64,000 nt of DNA, from assembly GCA_947044365.1 (NCBI GenBank), contig OX345636.1, forward strand, positions 9,754,001-9,818,000, given 5' to 3'. Below, piece after piece: positions 44,920 to 57,150 of the stretch. Numbering within the stretch: position 1 is the first letter of the stretch; the number at the start of each line of letters is the position of its first letter. This DNA comes from Petrosia ficiformis. Lineage: Eukaryota > Porifera > Demospongiae > Haplosclerida > Petrosiidae. The notes under the pieces are model-generated. The model made no database searches. It was given only the letters and a program-made list of their open reading frames with translations, and had not been told where the DNA came from. A program made the position numbers and the translations under genes.

Positions 44920-46440
44920 GTTATATATTACATAACTTTGTGCTGTGCATTCACTATATATTCATCATTTCTTAAAAGAGCACGGGTCATGTATTTAAAG
45001 TGAACTGAGGACATAATTTATAATAATTTACAAAATCAAAGTTGAATAAACTGTACATTAGCAAGTAACAAATTCCATATTACAATAAATTGGTGACAGA
45101 AATGGTAACAGGATGTCCAGACTTTTAGAACACAGAATGGATAATAAAAACACTAAGGCTACATTAATAAATATGTGACTAATAGTAAAATGGCTTGGTT
45201 TACAAATATTCACTGGCTAAGGAAACCAATATTTCAATCCAAATACCTTAGTGCTTTAAAATACATGTACATACTACCTTAGTGCTTTAAAATACATGTA
45301 CATACTACATACAAAAATACATACATACATACATGTACATACTTACATACATACACATGTATGAGAGAATTGATCAGATAGACATGTATAACACACCCAG
45401 AGGCTGTGATTGTGGGCAACCTCATGAATTATGTAAGAATGTAGCCACATAGCAGGTGGAGAACCTTTCATTTATATAATCTGACTTTCTCATGCCATGA
45501 CATGCTATTTGTATGAGTATTATATGTGCTTAGATGTGCCCATAATTTTCTGGGGACATCTCAGCTATTATATTTCGTAATTACATAAACTTACAGACAT
45601 CTTCTTGGCCAGGTTGTATTGAATACCAGCTATTGGATCCTCAACAACATAGGATTATCAGGATCATTTTGAAGATGAGGACGTACTTCACTCTGTAGGA
45701 AGGGAAATGTGTGTGTTTTTGTCTTGTTCACATTCAGAATTAAAATGTGACAACTTTATATGTACTATAGTGCATAGCTTAATGTTACAAGGTTAATACA
45801 TGACTGTAACTCAATAATGTATACTGTAATGTATAGTTTAATATCATAAGGGTAATTAATAGTTAATACAAACTCAATGAGCACCGTCGGGACGGGACCC
45901 TCGCCTACGTGGCAAAGTTGAATTGCACATGCGTGAAACAATTTAAAAATACTTATTTATGTGAACTGAATTACATAATGTAACATATTGTTGTTACTTG
46001 GTTGCATAAATTGATATTTGCCAACAGCTTCTTTTAATGATTTCCTAACTGTCCAGAATTTGAAAAATACAAATCCATCCTATAACTTCATGGGAAGAGT
46101 TTAGGTGTAAATTTGTACACATTTGAATTGAAGTGTTAAGTATGAATTACACATTGTGTTAATCAATCTAATTTTATTCCAGTAAAGTTTTATTAAATAA
46201 CAATTATACTTCTGAAATTATATTTGATTAAGAATGATAAAAATGTTACATTTAGTGACTAAAATTTAAATACGTAATTTTGTCCTTGTCCTTGTCCTTC
46301 TCTGTCTTGAGTAAAGCTTTTGTCCACCCCCCCCCCCCCCCCCCCCCCCCCCTCTAAAAGAAACCCTGCACGTACATGTACATGTATATATAAATGTACA
46401 TGTACATGTACATGTATATACATCAGTATTCATGATATGC
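44920..46440. other. Mostly noncoding; one dynein-exon relic
   Basis: 45590-45635 repeats CTTACAGACATCTTCTTGGC and CAGGTTGTATTGAA from the 3' end of the dynein stalk exon at 54916, followed on minus by an open segment QSEVRPHLQNDPDNPM of unknown origin. Otherwise no genes seen. Confidence 0.5.
46327..46352 (+). repeat. Homopolymer C26 tract
   Basis: Twenty-six C bases, the longest homopolymer in the window. Confidence 0.95.
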
Positions 46441-46444
46441 TCAT

Positions 46445-46930
46445 ACGGTGCACCATTGGCCCAAAGAGCTTCTTATTTAGCACTGCACAGTTCTCTCTTT
46501 AGGCAAGTGGCACAGTTACAAATGTAATTATGGTTATATTGTCAGTAGTGGTGCACTGATATGAGATTATACCGATATTCCGATAAACCGATAATTACTT
46601 TAGATATGTACCGATAACCGATACTGATCCGATATTAAATCTACCTTCTGGATTCTGATTTTTTTCAATGAAAATGAGCATTCTAAAAGCAATTAATGGT
46701 GCCTTAATCACCTGAAATGACATTATTGGTACACTTTTTACAATATTGGTTACATTTTTCATAAATAACCGATACCGATACTAAAAATAATGGCCGATAA
46801 TGACCGATACCGATTACCGATCTGATTATCGGTGCATCACTAATTGTCAGTAACAGCATTAACTTGTTGTTAATTGGCTCAAGATGTATTCCCAATGGTT
46901 GACCCACTAACCGTTATTGAGCCAATCTGA
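46445..46930 (+). repeat. Dispersed repeat interrupted by a MITE (inverted copy of 10537-10720)
   Basis: Flanking halves join perfectly to the 10.6-kb copy when 46546-46842 and one TSD are removed. Confidence 0.85.
46546..46842. mobile_element. 297-bp hAT-type MITE with exact 8-bp TSD
   Basis: Ends TAGTGGTGCACTGATA and TAGTGATGCACCGATA (complement of the right end). The target duplication ATTGTCAG lies at 46538-46545 and 46843-46850. The inside is built from CCGATA/TATCGG words, dense near both ends, as typical for hAT transposase-binding subterminal repeats. No gene. Confidence 0.92.
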
Positions 46931-47279
46931 CCCATGCTTTAAAACATATAAAAAACTGTGATACATGTACATGTACATAAATACATGTACCTGCATATAT
47001 ACACATACACATACATACACAAAAACACACACACACACACACACATACACACACACCTGTCTAAATATATAAGTAGTTTCCATATTTTGACCATTATATC
47101 TGTAAACGATCTTTACTAGGATATAGGGTAGTGACTTTCTGTCTATTGGTTTAGGAGGTCCCCAACTCTGAAATATCATCAAGAAAAGAAAAGATGTCAC
47201 TTTGTCACACTCGTCTAGATATATCTATATATATATACATGTACATGTATAGGTTTGTGGCCACATATGTGATTATGCA

Positions 47280-47990
47280 TTGTATATGTAGTTAAGGAAG
47301 TTACGTCATTCCCAGGGCTCGGTCAATTAATGGGCGTGGCGTGTAAAAGAACATGCACTCAAGCTCTACAGACTAGCAGAAGGAAAGCTGTGTAGCTTAC
47401 GTAGAAACTGGAACTAATAGCTAACTATTCAATATATTCCTAAAGTTCTATAAGGTCCTTTAAAAGGTAAACAGAGTATATAATCAACTATAATAGGCTG
47501 ATGTGTTTTGGGCATGATAAAGTTAGCCATGATTACTGAATGCTGGACACCACAAAGCAGTCATAGGGATGCTTTTTTCTCTACATATCTTGTTTCAGTT
47601 GAGTTAATTACAGTAACATTTTTACAATATATACTTGTAATTTAGTTATAGTTGAGTTAACTAAAAGTCATAGCACCATACTAACAAAAGGGGTTTTAGA
47701 TATAGTTATGGTCAACTAAAACAACCAAAACTAATAAAACCAAACATCTATTGTTATACACTACGTTAATTACGATTATTTAACTAGATTAGGATAATGA
47801 AATCAATTATCATACATCCAGTCAACATAAATGTACATGTACATATAAAATAACAAATTTTAATTAGGGGTGTGGTCTTTTACATTGTATTTACATGTAC
47901 CTTGTATTCATCAGATGTGTATCTCATATTTTCCTGCTAGTAGATGCCTTTGTAAGTTGCACAATGCTAAGTTGCTAACTCTATATAACC
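47280..47990 (+). repeat. Dispersed repeat copy 2 continuing into duplicated block g
   Basis: 47280-47590 matches 2660-3005. 47525-47990 matches 60900-61345 (CAACTAAAACAACCAAAACT, CATCTATTGTTATACACTAC, GTATTCATCAGATGTGTATC). A short CA array lies before it at 47020-47056. Confidence 0.9.
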
Positions 47991-48254
47991 ATATTTTGAG
48001 TTGTTTAGTAGGATAAGGGGTAGTGACTTTCTGTTTGGAGGTCTCCAACTCTGAAATATCATCTAAGAAAAGAAAAGATGTCATTTTGTCCATTCAGTAT
48101 CTACCTATATGTACAGTACATGTGTATGTAATTATGAATATACATGTACATATAGTGCTGCATACTCACTTCAGTATTCAGGACATACATGTTAGTGTTG
48201 CTTTAGAGAGAGAAAAATTACTACTGCTATCATTACCAGTCATGTTAGCCAGCA

Positions 48255-50215
48255 GATAAATCTGCTGTTCCCACTGAGCACCGCGAGGAGGTATGACTTG
48301 GATTTTGCTCGGCACACACAGACACAAACACAGACACATAGACACAGACACAGACACACAAACACACAGACACACAAACACAAACACAGACACACAGACA
48401 AACACAAACACAGACACACAAACACAGACACACAAACACAAACACAGACACACAAACACAAACACAGACACACAGACAAACACGAACACAGACACACAAA
48501 CACAAACACAGACACACAGACAAACACAGACACACAAACACAGACACACAGACAAACACAAACACAGACACACAAACACAAACACAAACACAGACACACA
48601 GACAAACACACAAACACAAACACAGACACACAGACACATAAACACAGACACACAAACACAAACACACAAATACAAACACAACACACAGACACACAAACAC
48701 ACAGACACAGACACACAAACATAATTACATATAAGTACTAGTATTGATTTAGCTAAACCCCTTTCAATAGCTGTTTATTTTCTAAGCCAGTGGTCGTCTC
48801 TCCGTCAAACAACGACCGCGTTTCTTCTATCCTCCATTTTGTAATTAATAATGAATAATAAATAAGTGGGTGTGCACACGCATTTAGGAATGGCTGACTT
48901 ACGATCCGAGTTACGATCATACTTTCTTCCTTCTGGCTGAAGTTCTAACTCCAGAAATGTAGAAGATGAAACTGAGTCAATCCCACAATCCAAGAAGCCT
49001 AATAGATTGAATGATTGTGTGAGTTTTTATGTAGATGGTCGTGTTTTATGTGTGTAAGCATGGTGGTCACTCCAATATCTATTATTATTTTTAGTATCAG
49101 TCCTGTTATTCAGTTGTTGGCATATATAATACATGATTTTCATTCAGAAATATACTCTTGCTTCAAATACATGTATTTCAATTTAAACGACATACACAAG
49201 TGGTGACCAACATTATTTTTCTGGTGCTAACACTGTTCTAAGCCATAGTGGCTGCTTATTATCTAAGTCATTGTGGCTGCTTATTCGATGGTGGCTGATT
49301 ATTATTTTTCTAAGCCATGTTGCTGGTTTTTATTTTTCAAGCCAAAGTGGCTGCTCTAATGTTTAATGAAGCCATTGTGGCTGCTTGTTTGTTTGTTGTG
49401 TGTGCTATTGCTAGCATGCTAGGCTTTCATGTACATTGTAAATTTTGAGTCCTGAAAGAGCAACAATTGATATCAAGTTTAGTATGCTTCTTGTACAAAA
49501 TGACTAAATAATGAGCTAAGCTTTTGATTTTGAACCATAAATCTGATATTCCCTGAGCCAATCACACATACACAATGTATAATGAGTACTAACTTACTAC
49601 TGTTAGTAGATGGCTGCCTTTGAATTGTCCATTGTTCCAGTAGTAGAGAAATCAGTTTCAGCTACATGTATAAATAGAAAATATATACAAATACAGGTAC
49701 ATGTACATACTCTTACCAATAATAATGTAAATATACATGTAGTATATGTCAATAAAATGTCGCCATACAGTAACAGTAATTACCTTAGTTCTACTATCAG
49801 TAATTACTGTCTCACATTGCACACCAATTACGTAGTAAACTAATGACTAATTAATGGTGACCTTCTATTGACATACAGTGTATAATCAAGGTACAGTACA
49901 TACATGTACCCAAAAAAAAACCTGTTCCAGGTGCAAGAATGCTATAAAAACATTGCAAAACAGGTTCACAATATTTATTTTTAACTACTAAAATTTTATA
50001 ATTGTCATTATTTGAGTATTTAACTACAATGAAAGTTTGATGAAAGCACCATTCAGTAAATTGAACGGATATATGGATCAAAATATTTGTTAATAATGAA
50101 AATGGATTTCAGATAATCCGAATATCTGCTACAGCACTAATACATGATTATACTGTAACATGATTATACTGTAACTAAATAACTTATACATGTATACATG
50201 TATACTATAGTATAT
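48255..50215 (+). repeat. Segmental duplication block b, copy 2
   Basis: See 38945-40215. This copy has the expanded CACAGACACACAAACA array at 48312-48720 (about 410 bp against about 100 bp) and an inserted segment at 48790-49235. Confidence 0.95.
48790..49235. mobile_element. 446-bp insertion present in only one duplicate
   Basis: Absent from block b copy 1. TTCTAAGCCA occurs on both sides (48780-48789 and 49236-49245), a possible 10-bp target duplication, though this motif is locally repetitive. No matching TIRs were seen. On plus it holds ATGGCTGACTTACGATC with an open stretch MADLRSELRSYFLPSG, stop, then NVEDETESIPQSKKPNRL before a donor-like GTGAGT, so it may carry a gene start. Confidence 0.55.
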
Positions 50216-50264
50216 ATCATAAGGTTAAATACATGATTATACAGTAACTCAATAACTTATACAT

Positions 50265-50515
50265 AGAAGTATGTTGAGGCTGAGTGCCCATGTACATGTA
50301 CATGCATGCATGGATTATTGTCAACACACATGTAAATAATACATGTAGTTAAATGTGTTACATACCACTAATTCTTCTTTTCTTTCGTCCAGCCATTGAA
50401 CTTCATCAATTTCTAGTAACTACAATGTAAATGAATAAAACAAATGTACATGCATCATAAGGTCATTCACGTACATCTTGACCTCAGGAAAATGTACTAC
50501 ATTTATGGAATTAAA
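50265..50515 (-). repeat. Duplicated block h with possible micro-exon (copy 58117-58385)
   Basis: TGGATTATTGTCAACACACA and ACTAATTCTTCTTTTCTTTC are shared with 58.1-58.4 kb. On minus, TTACATTGTAG and GTATGT bound an 18-codon segment LLEIDEVQWLDERKEELV; the other copy has one extra base within it, which would shift the frame. Confidence 0.75.
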
Positions 50516-50519
50516 CTAT

Positions 50520-51770
50520 ACACTACATAGTTTTATGCCGAAAATAGCCGAAAAGGCTGTGCAGATATCTCAACTTTCGGAAATAATTTCGGACTGACCA
50601 GGGAACAGTACTGTATCCATCCCTGGGCAGGGTGCACATCTTATATTATGTATAATATTACAACAATTACAATAATTATCAGTCTTACAAATAACACATG
50701 TATAATACAATATGTGTGACTACAAGTCATGGCACACCTCACTAATGCAGTACTTTATTCCTTACATGTTGCTGAAAAGGTTATAAGTTGTATTCATATT
50801 GTGTAGTATGTTATACCACATTGTGTGATAATCATGTGATAAATACAAGGATATGGCCTCTAAATTCAAATAGCTAAAGAGTATGAGTATGATGAACTTA
50901 ATGCTACAGATCCACTCTATAAACACATGTATATACATATTCACATTATTAATCATTGTATTAATTGTCCTATTCTGATTTGATAATCGATTTCAGATCC
51001 CAACCCTAGTAAATACACATACACAGTGGAGCACAAATACAGATAAAGATAGTGGTGCAGGTTTGGGTTAGTAACTGCGTGAATATTAATGGTAGACATC
51101 CTAACAATGACAAAAAATCATGTTTGGGATGTGTTATTTTGATATTGTCGCACACAAAATTTGCCACCTATAAGTCAAAAATGCTGGTATCGATGATAAC
51201 AATCCAATATTACAGTTTACCATGCCTCAATTTTAATTATTATAAATAGGTATAGAGGATATAAAGTGTTTACAACAGTAATTACTGCTAACGATAATAG
51301 GCATTGGCCCCTTCCTTGGATACTTTTTAACTTAAAAAATAATGATGCTGTGAGATAAACAAAGGTACAGATCTGTATCCAACACTAAAAGGTCAGTTCT
51401 ACGCAGACAAGAATTTTAGTCTTATAAATAAAAATTATGCAATTTTTATGAGTGAGGCAATCATAACCAACTTTATATATATAACAACACAAATGAATTA
51501 AGATTGTGACAAAATTTGCTGACATAACAGAAACCTAATAACAAAACTACTGGTTGGGTAAATCATTGACTTTCTCTATTGTTTAGTCTCAAGTGGTATA
51601 ACCTAACAATTAATAATTTCCTGTCATTAAAGAAATTCATGATAGTGTGTACATGTAAATATATAAAAATGGTGGCATTGAGTTATCAGTCGGGAAATAG
51701 AGACAATGGGCATGGGCAGTAAGAAACACACATACTACATGTACATTAGTAGCTAATAGTTAGTAATATT
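50520..51770. other. Noncoding stretch
   Basis: No supported gene. It includes the 50525-50600 inverted relative of 12380-12500. Confidence 0.4.
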
Positions 51771-51779
51771 TAATACATA

Positions 51780-51842
51780 TGGGGTCGAGAAGCTCATAAA
51801 GCACGAGGAGTAGCCAAGTACTTTATGAGGCTTTGAGACCCC
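51780..51842. repeat. Imperfect hairpin GGGGTC...GACCCC
   Basis: GGGGTCGAGAAGCTCATAAA pairs imperfectly with TTTATGAGGCTTTGAGACCCC-like DNA, MITE-like. Confidence 0.6.
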
Positions 51843-52123
51843 ACCCCCAGTGCTATATTTTCCAAGACAACACGAACAAACCCGGTGCTTTAACTGGTTT
51901 ATAGTACTTTGGATTGATGCAATGGAGAAGAAAAATGAAGTACTTAGTGTTCTTGCACTAAACCCGAGGTAAGCGCGTTGTTTTCTAGACAATAATCGGA
52001 AAATATAGAACAGGATGTGGTAAAAAAAAGTGTGCTATATGGAAAATATAGAACTGTTGGTACCTTTGATGTTAGGCGTCAAAGTGCTATAAATATATAC
52101 ATGTATATATATATATATCAGAC

Positions 52124-52730
52124 CAGGAGCCCATAATGACGTTGACCACAAAGCGTAAGAGTAGGAGCAGGAAACGACCACGCATTTAATTAAATTGGTC
52201 AAACTATCTGTCTGACCGTCTGTTACTATTTTTAGAACCCACGTGTACACGCCTTCGTGAAATATGGCTTTTACAAAATCAACAGTTACTATATACCGTA
52301 CTACATTGACTAAGTTTCCTGTATAACAGAGAAAAGAATTGAGCGATATTCTGGCTCGTGTAGACTGTGAAGATGTTCCTAGTCAAGTCATTGACAAAGT
52401 AGTCGGAAGCCTTCACTGCAATCATTTCAGAAGGCAATGATGTCAAACACTCTTGAATAGGACTAAACAGTTGTTTCTCGGCTTCCCCAAAGCATGCTCT
52501 CACTTTACTGATAGTAGTTGACTCCATTTATGCTTCTATACGTGTTCGTTTCATAGCTAACCTTGAAGATCGTCGAAGTGTAGACGCCATATTTAACGAA
52601 GTTGTATATACGTGGGTTCTAAAAATAGTAACAGACGGTCAGACAGATAGTTTGACCAATTTAATTAAATGCGTGGTCGTTTCCCGCTCCTACTCTTACG
52701 CTTTGTGGTCAACGTCATTATGGGCTCCTG
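52124..52730. mobile_element. 607-bp TIR element with ~130-bp arms
   Basis: Arms begin CAGGAGCCCATAATGACGTT and run about 130 bp with few differences (52124-52253 and 52611-52730). ATCAGAC flanks both sides (52117-52123 and 52731-52737), a 7-bp duplication as read. The inside carries a minus-strand open frame (next entry). Confidence 0.85.
52279..52527 (-). CDS. ORF inside the 52-kb TIR element
   Basis: 82 codons: MESTTISKVRACFGEAEKQL, FSPIQECLTSLPSEMIAVKA, SDYFVNDLTRNIFTVYTSQN. The composition is protein-like and the ATG is a few bases from the inner part of the right arm, as for an element's own gene cut short or a captured exon. Family not recognised. Confidence 0.35.
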   Translation of the reverse strand: MESTTISKVRACFGEAEKQLFSPIQECLTSLPSEMIAVKASDYFVNDLTRNIFTVYTSQNIAQFFSLLYRKLSQCSTVYSNC

Positions 52731-53100
52731 ATCAGACATATTAGGCTATAGAGATTAGAGTAATTAATGTATAATTATATCCCAATACCAATAACTTTCT
52801 TTCTTTCCATCTCCTCATGTGTAATGTAAGTTATAGCACTAGTATAATTATTGTATATATTGGTGTACATGTACACTGTATACAATTACATTTGCTTACC
52901 ATTCATGAGTTAATGGGTCAAATGGAGTTCCTCCTGCTGTGAATTTACCTTTCAGTGCGGGTAAGACTATCTCTTAATACTTCATAACTCTATAAATCAC
53001 AACAGTAAAGATAGTAATGATGTGAATCTTGACCATAGCAGTTATGTACATATAATTATGCATGTATTTGGTTAAACCTTGATTCGGACCCTGCCAGCTG

Positions 53101-53275
53101 GGCTGCCTTGGTAGCTCAGTTGGTAGAGCATCCGTCTGGAGTACAGTGTGTCGTGGGTTCAAATCCCACCTGAGGCAACTCTCATTTTTTTTCATTTTTC
53201 CATTGCCTCAGGTGTCTTTCTTTCTCAGGTGTCTTTCTTTCTTTCTTTCTTTCTTTTGATAATATCATGTATTTG
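53101..53275 (+). repeat. tRNA-derived SINE, near full length
   Basis: Starts GCCTTGGTAGCTCAGTTGGT (A box) with GGTTCAAATCC (B box) and a 3' CTGAGGCA that pairs as an acceptor stem. The anticodon stem pairs poorly, and the tRNA part is followed by the same unrelated tail and CTTT repeats as at 9770-9950. Confidence 0.8.
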
Positions 53276-53304
53276 TTACAGTATATTGTATGTACAATAT
53301 ACAT

Positions 53305-53605
53305 AATTGAATGTAAGGCTATTTCATAAGGAAAGGAAAGAGATGGATCAGGAGAAAATGCAGGGGAGTGGTCAGTTTGAAATAGGTGGAGCTTTGGGTA
53401 GGGCTAATGGAATCACCACTCTATTATTTTCCTGGGGACAATACTGTTGTGTACATGTATAATATCCCAGAATCAAATAGGATGATTTTCTTAAATTTTG
53501 AAACAAACTTTGGGAATGATTTCATATACTTTACTTTTTTGTGGGTTAGATTCTCAGCTGTTTAATTATAACATGAAGCATAAATTTAATCTGCATATTA
53601 CACTA
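53305..53605 (-). repeat. Inverted copy of 23490-23770
   Basis: See 23490. Its orientation matches that of the minus-strand dynein stalk exon at 54.9 kb. Confidence 0.85.
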
Positions 53606-53696
53606 ACCACTTCCATATAACCGTACATAAGCACTTACACCACTATACAGCAAAATACAAAGAGCTGTACGTATGTTGGGTTATATGGAAGTGGTT
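53605..53696. mobile_element. 92-bp MITE with 18-bp perfect TIRs
   Basis: AACCACTTCCATATAACC pairs exactly with GGTTATATGGAAGTGGTT. A diverged partial relative lies at 22203-22250. Confidence 0.85.
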
Positions 53697-54915
53697 TGTT
53701 TAATTTTGGGTCCTATGTTAGTCTCCCAACCTTGTTCAGATGCTTTTTGGGTTACATTTTTTGAAGAAACATGTACATGTACATGTAAAGTGCATGTATG
53801 TTTGAACTCATGATATAGCGTCAAAATTAGAATGTGCTGACTTATTATGTGATGTACATGTACATGTACATGTAGTGTATACATTGTAGTTTAATGTCAC
53901 AAGGAGCTAATACATGGGTATACTGTAAATAATGAAACCTCCATGGATTAAAACATATACAAACAGAATTGGAAGGATAATTATATGAAAATGGTTCAGG
54001 CAAATAGATTGTTTGTACATGTAGTTCCAAACTAAAGAGGGTACTTGTACCTGCTATTTGCCAACTTCTTATCTTTAAAGGATCACCAAGAGTAGCTATC
54101 AAACTAGCTGATTTTCCACGTGGTACTCCAAACTCTGTCAGCTTCTCGTGCCTCGTGCCACAGATGAATTAGATCATTACGATACTCACCCTGTGTAAAA
54201 TGAATAAAAGGATATTGTGAACACATAAATCTATCATTTTATAAAATATGTGTTTGAATCGGTCTAAATATGATTTGTTACATGAATATAAAAATGGGTA
54301 CCAGGTCATAGTTGCACAATAACTTGTAAAAATATCAACAAAGCCAAAGTGGCTCCTATATACATGTATATGATATACATGTATATGTACATGTACACGT
54401 AACATAATTTATCTTCAACTACATGTAACAATTAATTAGATGATAAAAGTGATATAGATAATGAGAATACACATGACACTCATATGTACATGTACATGAA
54501 TACATTTATGTACAGTATACACTACATGCATGTATTATTATTGTATATGTACACTTAAGCCTAGTGCTGACTTTGACGGATGTATGTGTAATTAATGTGT
54601 GTGTGTGTGTGATAAAAGTTACAATTGTTATTGTTAACCATTGTTTCTCTTTGATATCAAGTTTAGTACACTAATGAGGTTTCCAAACACCTTATGCAAT
54701 GTGTCATGTAAACTAGGCATGGCTGAGACAGCGCATGTCAAGCCTATGTGGTTAAACACCGCTTCAAACACGTGGCTTTCAAAATGATTGAACTTATTTA
54801 GATTTTTAATACGTACTACGCAAACATAGATATAATATTATACAAACTTTCCAGCTAACTGATAAGTGTGGGGCTCGCTCAGGCTCGCCTCAATTATACA
54901 AATGCATAAACTTAC

Positions 54916-55165
54916 AGACATCTTCTTGGCCAGGTTGTATTGAATTGAATTGTGCATCATCAGCAATGGTTTTTGTCTCTCCAAGTTTAATATTTGCTTC
55001 TTTTTCTTCTCTTTGAACTACTTCTTTTGTTTCTTCTGCAATAGCTGTGTCTTTCTTAATCTGTTCCATTGACTCATCAGTTTCTATTTGCGCTTGTTCA
55101 AGCAATGGTTGCATCTCCTCTAGTTCTATCTGAAGCTTTGCAACTTCTTCTGATGTGCTCAACAA
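54916..55165 (-). CDS. Dynein heavy chain exon (stalk coiled coil)
   Basis: An acceptor (CTTTTGATTAG) and donor (GTCT|GTAAGT) bound an open exon: LLSTSEEVAKLQIELEEMQP, LLEQAQIETDESMEQIKKDT, AIAEETKEVVQREEKEANIK, ADDAQ. This heptad pattern and the phrases match the first helix of the microtubule-binding stalk of axonemal dynein heavy chains. The last residues after ADDAQ (FNSIQPGQEDV) depart from the usual RDLDEALPAL, so the exon end may be altered. It lies on the opposite strand from the 23-kb AAA5 exon. Confidence 0.7.
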
Positions 55166-55389
55166 CTAATCAAAAGAAAGTGTTATATACGATACTTAAT
55201 TGCTGAAATAAAGGTACAAATACTAGATAGAATAATACACGTGAATAAAATGAATAGATGAAAGATAAATAGATCTGTACAGTGCACATGTATATACAGC
55301 AGAAGTGGTAGGGGTGTGGCACTAAAGAAGGTTTTGGAAGAGCCTTTGAGACCTCCAGGACAGCAACAGAACAGTCAACTGTTGAAACT

Positions 55390-55653
55390 AGTTCCAGTGT
55401 AATTCAACCCACACAACAGACTTCAATGATGTCATAGATGTCAACCACACCCATTGCTCCACCCTCTAAACCAGAGTTGGGTGCTGGCCAGACTACACTG
55501 ATGCTACCACCTGTATTTCAAAGAAAACCCCCTTCACCATTGGGACAAGGGTCTCTCCTCAATGATAACTCTCCCTCGTGGACCAAAAACAGCCTACCAC
55601 CTAGTTTACCTTCTACCACAATGAACACTCAAATATTCCCACCTAATAACTGA
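55390..55653 (+). CDS. Ser/Thr/Pro-rich ORF, possibly broken
   Basis: After a TAG at 55435, MSTTPIAPPSKPELGAGQTT continues through PPVFQRKPPSPLGQG and PPSLPSTTMNTQIFPPNN to a stop. The same frame upstream of the TAG reads TSRTATEQSTVETSSSVIQP, also Ser/Thr-rich, suggesting one disordered protein region interrupted by a stop. No family recognised. Confidence 0.3.
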
Positions 55654-56084
55654 TAATTTGTCATGTGACTATATGATAATTTGTCATGTGACTATTATTA
55701 TTATAATATCATCATGTGACTATTATGATGGGGTTAGAGTAAAAATTACACTATTACATTATGCTTATTACACTATTATTTATTTATTTTTTGCAACGAA
55801 TGCAGTCTTTGCTGTAATCTTACTCACCAACACCCTAAAAGAAGGCCATGAAGTGTACAAAAAATGTGAAAAAGGCAATTTCTCCTGTTTGGCCTGAAGA
55901 GAAGTTTAGAGTTGTAGCTGATCGGAGAAAGAAGTTGTACATATGGACAACCATTAGCATATAGGAAGAGTAATTGATATTAGTTATAACATATACCACT
56001 TTATGTTTCTAGAAGATAAGACAGTTTTGACTGGTTATTTATTTACTTATTTGTGTACATGATACTGGTTATTAAGCAGAGTTA

Positions 56085-57150
56085 ACGGGGGATCCCCAGG
56101 CGGCCAGCTTTGTTAGCTAGCTAAGATGGCCATATAGGAGGCGGAGCCCCCTCTCAATATAAATACATGGAGTCCATGTGCCGTACCTCAGTCTAAAAAA
56201 CACAGCAGACAATCAGAACAGGTCATTTTCTTTTTTTTCTAAGTCTCTCCATGTCAGACACTCAAGACCCAGAAACTCCCATAGCCGGCGGAGGCACAGT
56301 GCCTCCAACTCCGTTGCAGGACGATAGTCTACAGAGAGAGCTCATATCCTCTGAGCTAACGGGAAGACAGGACAATAGCTCGCCCTCAAGCTCACAAGGT
56401 TAGAATAGTGTGTGTGCATGTCAGCTAGCCAGTCAGCTCTTGTGGCCAGCAAAAGCCTCATCCATTATTCTCCAGTTATCATGTATTCTATCATTTCTTG
56501 CTACAGCTCCCCTGCCAGAAAGCTCCCTAGCTCACCTTCAAACCTTCTCAAATTCTCTGCCATTGCCCTCACTACCAGAGGAGGGATGCACCGATGCAGC
56601 CTAACTACTCTGGTGGCTCCCCTCACTCCAGCTGGAGCCTGCTCCCCGGCGCCATTCATCTTCTCAAAGGCCTCAACACCCATCCCAGCAAAGCTGGTGG
56701 CGAAGATCCAGGCACTGCACTTCATCGACACGAGGGAGCTTCTCCCAGACAATATCGCCCTGATGGAGAGACTGGAAGCTTTCCCGCCCCATGTTGGCCA
56801 AGTACCACGCTAGCAGGCCACGCAGAGGGAGGTGGCATCAATGAGGTCATGGGTCTGTGCATTCACAAGCCATTATGTCGGAGCCCAGGCCTGACTTAAC
56901 AAAAGGCCGCCTGGCATACCTCAGGAACATCGTCCAAGAAGCAGGACGTTTCGGGGGTGATGGATGGCGGACCTACGACTATGCCTTCCGTTCACAGGCA
57001 GCTGCCAACCCCGCCATGGACTGGTCTGAGCTGAACCCCTCCCTCCTGTTGGCCTTTATGCCCACAAGCTTCTGTAGGGAGCAATCATCAGTAGACACCT
57101 TAGACAGTCATAGCTTAGGTAGAACTGTACTGGGTACAGGTCTAAGGTAA
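56085..57150 (+). mobile_element. Retroelement remnant with gag-like protein
   Basis: A markedly GC-richer segment than its surroundings. A TATAAATA box lies at about 56159. MSDTQDPETPIAGGGTVPPT starts a first frame. Other frames hold PIPAKLVAKIQALHFIDTRE-LLPDN and later TKGRLAYLRNIVQEAGRFGG, DGWRTYDYAFR and MDWSELNPSLL. From memory these resemble the ORF1/gag of animal retroelements (seen in DIRS-like and LTR types). Several frameshifts are present; no reverse transcriptase was found in the window. Which retroelement class it belongs to is unresolved. Confidence 0.6.

Noticed and set aside
48178..48741. Long open frames on both strands
   Set aside because: Products of the CACAGACACAAACA array; simultaneous open frames on both strands show repeat origin.
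53101..53175. Functional tRNA gene
   Set aside because: The acceptor and T arms pair, but the anticodon stem pairs badly, and the same unit with a non-tRNA tail occurs at 9.77 kb, so a SINE is more likely.
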